This document shows, in pieces, positions 56,986-64,000 of a stretch of 64,000 nucleotides of DNA. Every line of letters starts with the position of its first letter. Position 1 is the first letter of the stretch. Below the pieces are notes generated by a model, which was not told where the DNA came from, searched no databases, and worked only from the letters and a program-made list of their open reading frames with translations. The stretch is from Diaporthe sp. PMI_573 (Eukaryota > Ascomycota > Sordariomycetes > Diaporthales > Diaporthaceae): assembly GCA_021399435.1 (NCBI GenBank), contig JAJTUP010000022.1, forward strand, positions 967,121 through 1,031,120, written 5' to 3'. Both the position numbers and the translations under genes were made by a program.

Positions 56986-58920
56986 TTTAGCCCTATTAGG
57001 GCTTTTTAGCACCTGTTTCCAGGTCTGGGGGGCTTGGGCATTAGTTGTACTATATGCCTTTTGGCGTGTTTTCTCAAAAATAGAGAAGACGATCTGTTTA
57101 GCGTATGATAGGTCCATTTCTTCAGGTAGAGTTGGACCTAAACCCTCTGGGGACGACTTTGTAGGGCCTAAAGTAGGCCCTATATCCTCTAATTCCCCGG
57201 AACCCTCTGGGGGGTCCCCTTCTGCAGAGAGTGCAGGTAAGCCTGAGAGAGGCTCTTCTGGGGGGTCTAAAATAGGCCCGGCAGGTACTACAGGGCCTGA
57301 GAGAGGCCCAGTAGGTTCTAAAGGGTCTGAGAGAGGCCCTTCAGCGGTTGTAGGGTCTATATCCCTATCTAGAGGGTCTGAGAGACCCTCTACTACCCCT
57401 TCTGGCCCAAAACCGCCACTAGTATCTATACTGCTTAAATCCTCGTAAATCTTCACAATAGAGGTTTTCAAAACAGTATGCCTTTTAGGGATATATACTT
57501 GGTATATATTATTCCCTAATACTGCTAACAAATAGCCTGTTTCAGTCCTCGGGGCTAGTTTATAGCCCTTTGGACGCTTTTCTTCAGGTAGGAAGACCTC
57601 ACAGCGAGCCCCTATAACCCTGTACCTCTTCAGAAGGGGTTTATGGGTTTTAGAAGGCTCTAGCCCATCGTGAAGCTCTTGATAGGCTGTAAGGTCTCTA
57701 TTTGTAAGAGCAGTAGAGTTAATTAACTCTAAAACGGCAGGTATAGTAAAACACCATAGATATAGCGGTAGGCCTGCAGCAAGCATAGTAGCCCTTAAAC
57801 GGTCCAGAATAACTCTAATAGAGCGTTCTATTAGACCGTTTTGCTCGTGGATATAGGGGCTGCTAGTTGAAAACTCTATGCCTTTGTGCTGTAGCCAGGC
57901 CTGTAGGCTAGCATTTATCTCCTTCCCACCGTCAAAATGGAAGCCCTTAGGGTACCGCCCAAATAGGGCTTTCAAGGACCTAAAAAAGCCCTTAATGGTA
58001 TCCATAATAGGGTCTCCATCTCGGCTTTTTAGCAGGAAAAGCCACCGAAATCTAGACTTTCTATCCACTATTAGTAGCCCAATAGGGCACTTATTATAGG
58101 GCATAGGCTTAATAGAAAAGGTGTCCCCTTCTAAAGAGTCTAATATACCCTCTGGATCGTCTATAGGCCTATGGTTAAGCCTACGGACCGCCTTAGCTCT
58201 ATCGCAGGCTAGGCAGAGAAAGTCCCCTTCTGAAATCGAATCAAAATTAGGTACCCCTTGGGCAATTTTAGCCGTCTTCTTCAGTAGACGAAGGCTTATA
58301 TGCCCTAATCTCTTATGCCAGAGATAAGCTAGTTTGAGTAGCTTAGGGGACCCTTCAGAAGGTTTAGCCTGAATAGGCTGTCTGGTGGCCTTTCTAGAAG
58401 GCGAGAGGCCCTCTAAAAGGAGATCTTCTAGGTCCTCTGTGGCCCTACCCCCCCTATTTCCTACAGGCGTTTCTGGCCGAGAGGGCGAAAGACCTATAGA
58501 AGGGGGCGTGCGAGGGACCCGTACCGGAAGACCCTGTATCTCAGGGTTAGGCTTCTGTAGCCCAGAACCTGAGGCAGTAGAGCCTGTAGAGGACCCGGAA
58601 GGGCCTAATTCTTCTGTAAGAATAGGCTCTTTAGGGGTAGGGATTTTTTCATAGTCCCTAGCTGCCTCCCTATTAAAAGGGGGCAGCACTATCTCCAAAG
58701 CTTTCGTACTACTACTGGGGACATAGTATATACTATTTGCTTGGGTAGAATAGGCTTGTGGGGCCTGTACCCCCTTCTGAGGGATAAAAAATCCCGTTTT
58801 AGAAGGGTCTAAGTGTATAATTGGTTGCTGATTAGCCCTATAGAGAGTTTTTCTCGAAAGATAACCCCCTGCATTATAGTGTCGAAGACCACTAAAAATG
58901 CTTATATCCATAGAGGGCAC
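56983..58920 (-). pseudogene. Copia 2 integrase block
   Basis: 645 codons without a stop. A Pro/Ser/Gly-rich region is followed by the zinc-binding H...H...C...C pre-integrase segment (LWHKRLGHISLRLL, FLCLACDRAK), then the DDE catalytic core: Asp in LLIVDRKSR, Asp in FHFDGGKE, Glu in QNGLIERSI. The C-terminal part is rich in Pro/Glu/Gly repeats (EGPLSDPLEPTGPLS). It ends with a TAG at a position where a Trp codon would continue into the RT block. The zinc and DDE residues are all intact. Confidence 0.92.
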
Positions 58921-60560
58921 AAATAGTGCCTCTTTTAGGACTAGACGCTTAGTCTTGGCTGGGTTTTCAGGGCTAACTACCTAAAATACAGCGTCGCCTC
59001 TACCTGAGGGGTAAACTCTACCCCCACCTGTCTGTAGGTACCCAAAATCGCCGGTAGTCACTAAATTAGTGAATAAAGAACGGCTATTTACTATATATAC
59101 TGTAGAACCAGTATCATACAGTAGGGCAGTAGGCCCTCTAAAAGGCCTAGAAGGCCTAGAAGGCTTAAAAGGCTTAGGGCCCTTTTTGGAGGACCCTTCC
59201 GACTGTAGGCCCCTGTAGCAGTGTTTACAGGGGCTCTCTGAGGCTATAGACAAGCTGTCTGAATTACTAGCCTCATCACCTAGAGAATAGCTTTTATTAG
59301 GAGCTAATTCTTCATCACTATAAGCTGAATAGCCTACGGCATAGGTATAGTTCTCTGAATCTTTAGAAGACTCTTTAGAGGACTCCCCACTAGCAGATTT
59401 CGGCTTAGTAGATTTTTTCTTGCTACTAGAGCCGCTGGATCCCTTATTAGGCTTATTTTCTTCAGCCTTTTTAGGGTCCTTCTGCTGATTTTCAGGCTTT
59501 TTAGGGCCTGAAGGAGGTTTATTACCCCCTTTAGCAACCTGATAGGATGCTGAAGACGGATTTCTAGTCTCTTCCAGTATATTTGCCATAAGGAACTGTA
59601 GATTTAGCCTATCTATAGGCTGGCCCGTAGCTTTTAGCGTACAGATAGTTTCTCTAAGCCGCTCTGCCTACTGTGGAAAAGCCCTTTCCAGGGAGCTAAG
59701 GTACTAATTTATTAGGTCAGTAGGCTCTATTTGGGCGCCAGCTAGCCGTAGTCTGGAAACTAGGCTATTAAATCTAGCGTTAAATTCCGCTAGATTGGTG
59801 CCAGAAGTATACCGTAAGAAGTAAAATTCCCTATACAGCGAGTCTCTCTGTAGACCTATAGAGTAGAAATACTGGTCTTTTAGAAGCCTGTAGGCTTCCG
59901 AAGGGCCTGAGATCCAAGCAATAGCAGCTTGTAGGCCTGAAGATAGGCTATCTCTCAAGAACATTAAGAGAATAGCCTAATCGCTATTGCTTAGGCTATC
60001 TGCTACAGAAGGGTTGTCCAAAAATTAGCTATACCCTATAGCCCGTAGCATAATAGCTAGTGCTTGCTTCTACTGGTTGAAATTTTCAGGGCCTTTTAGG
60101 CAATAGGTCTCTAGAAAGGTATATACCTTTTTAGAGAGCTCCCTACTAAAATCGGGGCTAAATCTAGTAGATTCTGGCTGCCTTCTAGGACCCGTAGGCC
60201 CAGAATTAGGGCTCGTAGGCCCTATAGAAAGACTTTCAGTGTCCATAGGCTCCGGGGGAGCTCGCTGGGACACCTAGAGTACTGGCTGAGGCACCTATGA
60301 CGCCTAAGGCGCCTAGGCTACTAGAACCGACAGGCTCTGAATAGCAGTAGTTAATTCCCCTAGCATACCCTGAAGGGTACTGCTAGTAGCTACTTATTGA
60401 GCTAATAGCTCTGATACTGAATCTAAACGGCTATTTAGGTACAACATCTGCTGATCCTAAACCTTAAAATGCTTTAAAAGAGCGCCTAAAAAGAGGTTCA
60501 GACCCCTAGAAATTAGGGGTAGACCCCTCTATAAAGGTCTCGGAAGCCATGCTGGATAGC
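58921..60560 (-). pseudogene. Copia 2 Gag and protease block
   Basis: Broken into several frames by TAG/TAA codons. The largest piece (58981-59589) carries the end of Gag with Lys/Ser-rich low complexity (SSSKKKSTKPKS) and a short Cys/His knuckle-like SPCKHCYRG, then the aspartic protease active site LLYDTGSTVYIV. The piece 59704-59964 has the capsid-like segment FLRDSLSSGLQAAIAW and YREFYFLRYTSGTNLAEF. The piece ending at 60273 is the Pro-rich N-terminal region. Stops between the pieces fall where Trp or Gln fits (for instance RAFPQ-stop-AERLR). Exact Gag start not determined. Confidence 0.8.
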
Positions 60561-60666
60561 TGGCTAATAGGGAAAAACACCTAGAAATAGGTATTTAAGG
60601 GAAAGCTATCCACTAAAAAGTGTGATTTATAGTCCCCTATAGCGTAATCGTATATTCCCGTAGTGC

Positions 60667-60722
60667 CTATTCTGTAGAAATATTCGGCAGTAGACCTATT
60701 CTGTAGAAATATTCGGCAGTAT
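60667..60722. repeat. 27-base tandem duplication in the Copia 2 leader
   Basis: The phrase CTATTCTGTAGAAATATTCG with CAGTA after it occurs twice in a row, separated by a few bases. Confidence 0.85.
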
Positions 60723-60802
60723 GTGACCCTCTAACTTGTAGTCTCAAAAGTAAAACTCTCCCTCGTAGAAAATGCTAGCAAAGCAGTTGCAATTATAAGA
60801 AA

Positions 60803-60858
60803 TGGCGTCCTGGGCGCTCTGTGCGCTGAGGGTCGTGGGTTCGAATCGCCCACAGAGC
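60803..60858 (+). ncRNA. tRNA-like sequence with A- and B-box motifs in the Copia 2 leader
   Basis: TGGCGTCCTGGG (60803-60814) resembles a Pol III A box and GGGTTCGAATCG (60837-60848) a B box; between them GGCGC...GCGC can pair. CTCTGTG and CACAGAG flank the B-box half. The spacing is shorter than in a normal tRNA and no full cloverleaf forms. A T6 run follows at 60872. Either a SINE or tRNA relic captured in the leader, or an element-borne structure. Orientation is opposite to the Copia coding strand. Confidence 0.4.
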
Positions 60859-61029
60859 AAAAATAGCTCCTTTTTTGCAGTTTTTTCTGAGCTTTACAGG
60901 CCCAAACCAGCGCGTTTACTGGTCCGCTAATCAGTGCCAAAGAGCGCTGTAGCGTACAGAAAGGTAGGCTTTTTAGGGCCTAATTCAACAAAGTTTCGGA
61001 GACCTTCAGAGCACCAACTACTAAGAGCC

Positions 61030-61041
61030 GGGCTCATAACC
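61030..61041 (-). other. Copia 2 primer-binding site, half-tRNA type
   Basis: Two bases inside the 5' LTR end, the plus strand reads GGGCTCATAACC, which is the anticodon-arm sequence of initiator tRNA-Met as known in yeast (anticodon CAT in the middle). The minus (element) strand is therefore complementary to the anticodon region, not the 3' end, of the tRNA. That is the half-tRNA priming known from Ty5 and Drosophila copia. Confidence 0.65.
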
Positions 61042-61043
61042 TC

Positions 61044-61563
61044 TGAAGGTTGGTGGATCAAATGGGAGTCAGGTAGCAGTAGGGTACACTGAGGTCTTAT
61101 TGGGACAATTAAAAATGGTTCGGACAACTTTGTATTAAATTTAAGTGGGCTTCTGTCAGCCCTCCTCACAGTCCCTCCGACATAACCTCAACCCTGGGCA
61201 CGCTGCGATTAGCTCTGGTGCAAAAATAGAGGGGCCGGAAAATTCGGCCCTTAGACCCACCATCTTTAGCTTCAAACAGCCAGCCAACCCTAACCCTGAC
61301 AGTAACCAAACTAAATACAGATAAACTTCAGAAATCAGGCTATCTAACAAACTAGGTTACATGCTTTTTGGGTAAGAAATAAAGGAAATGCAGAGGTTCG
61401 AAGTTAGGGTCTTAAAACAGCCCAAAAAATCAGCTCACGGCCACCAAACTCATCTGTCAGCGCGCACGCCACTAGCAAAAAGTCTAGAGTAACTCCTTCC
61501 GTGAAGTCTAGGGTAACTCCCTACATGCAGCGCCCACACCTAAATAAGCGTTTCCGTTTAACA
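61044..61563 (-). repeat. 5' LTR of Copia element 2
   Basis: 520 bases with TGTTAAACGGAAACGC at the start (61563) and CCTTCA at the end (61044). More AT-biased than the 3' LTR: differences are mainly C-to-T or G-to-A, as expected if RIP hit this copy harder or after integration. Confidence 0.9.
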
Positions 61564-61574
61564 ACTATAAACAC

Positions 61575-62470
61575 TTACTATAGGCTTTAGAAAGTCTAAA
61601 TAATAGATAGATAGGCCGGAAGCCGTGGAAAGTCTAAATAATAGTTTATTAATAGATAGATAAGCCGGAAGCCGTGGAAAGTCTAAATAATAGTCTATTA
61701 ATAGATAAATAAGCCAGAAGCTATAAAAAGTCTAAATAATAGATAGATAAGCCGGAAGCTATAGAAAGTCTAAATAATAGATAGATAAGCCGGAAGCTAT
61801 AGAAAGTCTAAATAATAGATAGATAAGCAGAGTTGTAACACTAGGAATACAAAAGAAATACAACTTTTTAAATATATTTAAAAATATACTTACATTTTAT
61901 TTATCTGATTTGTTTTTCACCATTTAATATTATATCTTCTAAAGTTTATAATAATATATATTTTATAGGGTTAGGGTTAGTATAGGGGGTTATAGACAGG
62001 GATTAAAGTCTATAAGTTTTTGTATTCCTTGTGCTCTAAAATTTACAAATTTTAACCCCCCTGTAATTACCCCTTAATCTAACCCCTAACCCTTTAAAAA
62101 AATATTACTTAAATAGGAAATTAAAAGCTAATATAAGGAATACAACATAAACTAAGCTGTATTTAATTTTTTTATAAAGATATTAATTATATAAAAACCG
62201 ACTTGTATTCTTGTATTCCTAATTTGTCACAACTCTGTAGATAAGCCGGAAGCTATGGAAAGTCTAAATAATAGATAGGTAAGCCGGAAGCTATGAAAAG
62301 TCTAGATAATAGATAGATAAGCCGGCAGCCTTGGAAAGTCGAGATAATAAATAGATGGGCTGGCAGCCTTGGAAAGTCTAGATAATAGATAGATGGGCTG
62401 AAAGCCTTGGAAAGTCTAGATAATAGATAGATGGGCTGGAAGCCTTAGAAAGTCTATTTAATAAATAGAT
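61575..62470. repeat. Minisatellite of ~38-base units, split by a MITE
   Basis: About twelve units of the form GCCGGAAGCYRTGGAAAGTC + TAAATAATAGATAGATAA, most 38 bases, two 49 bases long with an extra TTATTAATAG. Six lie left and six right of the MITE inserted at 61828. Units on the far right drift to GGCTGGAAGCCTTGG. Noncoding. Confidence 0.9.
61828..62237. mobile_element. hAT-type MITE, copy 2
   Basis: Same length (410 bases) and terminal inverted repeats as copy 1, with only a handful of differences, nearly all C/T or G/A (for example acgaattttgacc versus acaaattttaacc). The target-site duplication is TAGATAAG at 61820-61827 and 62238-62245, inside one unit of the minisatellite. The close match between copies in an otherwise RIP-damaged block means recent mobility. 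Confidence 0.93.
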
Positions 62471-64000
62471 TATATAAATAGATTAGATAGATAGATTAGA
62501 TAAATAAATTAAATAGATTGTAAAAATAAATTAATTAAATAAATGGGTTAAATTATAAATTAAATAAATAAAACTAAAAATAAAGTCTAAAAGTATATAA
62601 TATAGCCTAATTTATATATTTTTAAAAAGACTTAACTTAATTTAGTTATATACCTGTATACCTATATACCTAAATATACAGGTATATAGGTATACAGGTA
62701 TACAGGTATATAGGTATACAGGTATACAGGTATACAAATATATAGATATATAAGACCCTTAGGTATACAGGTATATAGTTATATACTAAACTGTTATAAC
62801 TCTGTAGACAATATAAATAAATATATTACCCAGCTTACATAGAGCATATATATACACTATATAAGTAAAGTCAGCTATATAAGGGACGAATATCTAATAT
62901 AAATATAAATTTATAGACTCTATAGTATAAATAAACTGACGCTTGACTTAATATATGTAAAATTACCGTGCTACCCGTAAAATTGTAATAAAGCAAAGCT
63001 GTAGTATGTGTAACTTATATAAATAAGTTGACTACGTATAATAAAAGATGTGAAGCGATTAAGAGAATACAAGTTTAACTCGCCCTTAGATCAGCTTTTT
63101 GCCCTTTTTTAATTCTTCAGGTTTTTTTACTTAATAATAGGCCTTAGCTTTTAATAATTAGACGTTTTTTCTTATTATAGTTTTTATACTAATAAATAAA
63201 GAATATACTTTATTTTAGTATTATTTCTCTTTAAAATAAAGGCTTTTTATTAATATTAAAGATATTTTAAACTAATATATAAATAATATTTATATAGATT
63301 TTTTATTAAATATTAGTATATTTTACTATTTATAGATTATTTTTATTATAATTATATACTTTAGTTAAACTTATATATATTTAATATATTATCTTTTATT
63401 AATATTTTGCTTAAAATAGGCTTAGGTAGCTAAATATATTTTTAAAAGTTTTATCTATAGTTTAAAGATTTTTTATAGCTTGAGTCTTTAAGTTATATTT
63501 ATAAAAATTATATGGCTTTATAAAGACAAATTAGCTCTATAATATATATTATTTAGAATTTTTTTAATTTATATAAGTTGTATATATGTATAAAATTTGT
63601 AGTTTTATACAAAAACTATAAACTACAAAACTACAAAACTACAAACTACAAAACTACAAAACCCTTCAACTACATTACTACATTTATACAGTATAAATAT
63701 AGTAATGTAGTAGTATTACTACAATGTATCAAATTTTGTCACAACTCTGCTTAAGACAGGGCCAAGATACTTTAGGCCATACAAAAAATAATTAAAGGCA
63801 GACTTAAGGCAGGGTCAGGCTATATAAGGACAGCTAAGAATTAAACCAAAAAAGCCAAAAAGAAAGACCATTAACCATATAACTAAATATTTTACAAGCA
63901 AGCAGGCAGCTTTTATATAAAGAAAAATAGTTAAAAAGGAATTAATTTTAATAATATATAAAAAGCTTAGCATATAACTTAACCCAGCTTACAAAAAAAA
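62471..64000. other. AT-rich block with hairpin and MITE-like ends
   Basis: Very AT-rich and without coding potential. It contains a palindromic array of CCTGTATACC/GGTATACAGG words at 62,650-62,780, a TAC(AAA)C-type array at about 63,612-63,680 (actacaaaactacaaa), and two sequences resembling the right end of the MITE (62,792-62,804 and 63,736-63,749). No gene is seen. Confidence 0.6.
62650..62780. repeat. GGTATACAGGTATA array with inverted partner
   Basis: The left part reads ACCTGTATACCTATATACC, and the right part repeats GGTATATAGGTATACAGGT several times, so the single strand can fold back over 20 or more bases and also contains an 8-10-base tandem unit (GGTATACA). Confidence 0.85.

Larger units (their letters stand above)
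54693..61563 (-). mobile_element. Copia (Ty1) retrotransposon 2, two LTRs, nonsense-mutated
   Basis: A 6.9-kb element on the minus strand: 5' LTR 61044-61563, primer-binding site 61030-61041, leader, Gag-Pol 60,450-55,393, polypurine tract 55225-55233, 3' LTR 54693-55224. The coding order protease, integrase, RT, RNase H marks Pseudoviridae/Copia. About a dozen in-frame stops interrupt it, mostly TAG with some TAA, at positions where Trp or Gln is expected; I found no frameshift between the main blocks. That is the mark of mild RIP, much lighter than in Copia 1, so this element is younger. The flanking bases (TGGTC on the left, ACTAT on the right) do not form a target-site duplication. Confidence 0.93.

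Noticed and set aside
54693..61563. Possibility that TAG is read through in Copia 2
   Set aside because: TAA stops also occur at Gln positions and Copia 1 shows the same mutation pattern, so RIP explains the stops without recoding.
61970..62090. TTAGGG-type words suggesting a telomere
   Set aside because: Only two units in each direction, and both are internal to the MITE and present in its other copy.

Overview
The window is nuclear DNA from a filamentous ascomycete (Pezizomycotina, probably Sordariomycetes). The evidence is many short GT-AG introns of about 50-130 bases with CTAAC/CTGAC-type branch points, fungal-only families (Zn2Cys6 regulator, GPI-anchored PEBP-like protein, MARVEL and 'LPXTG-domain-type' membrane proteins), and an AT-rich block of decayed retrotransposons carrying the C-to-T/G-to-A damage expected from repeat-induced point mutation (RIP).

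Layout. Positions 1-41,200 are gene-rich with ordinary base composition. In order they hold: a MARVEL membrane protein (-), a divergent protein kinase with an RGG tail (+), an Ato/GPR1-type transporter (-), cyanamide hydratase (+), a Zn2Cys6 regulator (+), an AIF-like FAD oxidoreductase (-), a PEBP-like GPI protein (-), a small membrane protein (+), a Lys-rich nuclear-type protein (-), replication factor C subunit 4 (+), a small two-exon membrane protein (-), imidazoleglycerol-phosphate dehydratase (-), a Cys-rich single-pass surface protein (-), a GH43 glycosidase (-), Cbf5/dyskerin (-), a tRNA-Pro gene (+), a paralogue of the surface protein (-) and an NTA1-like amidase (-). Positions 41,200-48,950 are gene-poor: short tandem repeats, a truncated cytochrome P450 and decayed open frames. 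From 48,950 to the end the DNA is mostly AT-rich and built of nested mobile elements: a heavily mutated Copia element (5' LTR at 49,627), a 410-base hAT-type MITE inside it, a younger Copia element on the minus strand (54,693-61,563, both LTRs), a 38-base minisatellite holding a second MITE copy, and AT-rich sequence.

How genes may work together. Transporter, cyanamide hydratase and Zn2Cys6 regulator lie side by side (6,992-11,564). Transporter and hydratase diverge from a 727-base promoter holding four related CCGG-core repeats. Cyanamide hydratase makes urea, and some members of the transporter family are linked to ammonium or acetate export, so a small cyanamide/nitrogen detoxification cluster is a reasonable inference. 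The regulator gene has an apparently damaged 3' splice site.

Most striking observation. A tRNA-Pro(UGG) gene at 35,059-35,190 contains the usual short intron next to the anticodon and also a 50-base insert in the T stem that looks exactly like a spliceosomal intron (GTAAGT, CTAAC, CAG). Removing it restores a perfect T arm. I know of no described nuclear tRNA gene with an mRNA-type intron.
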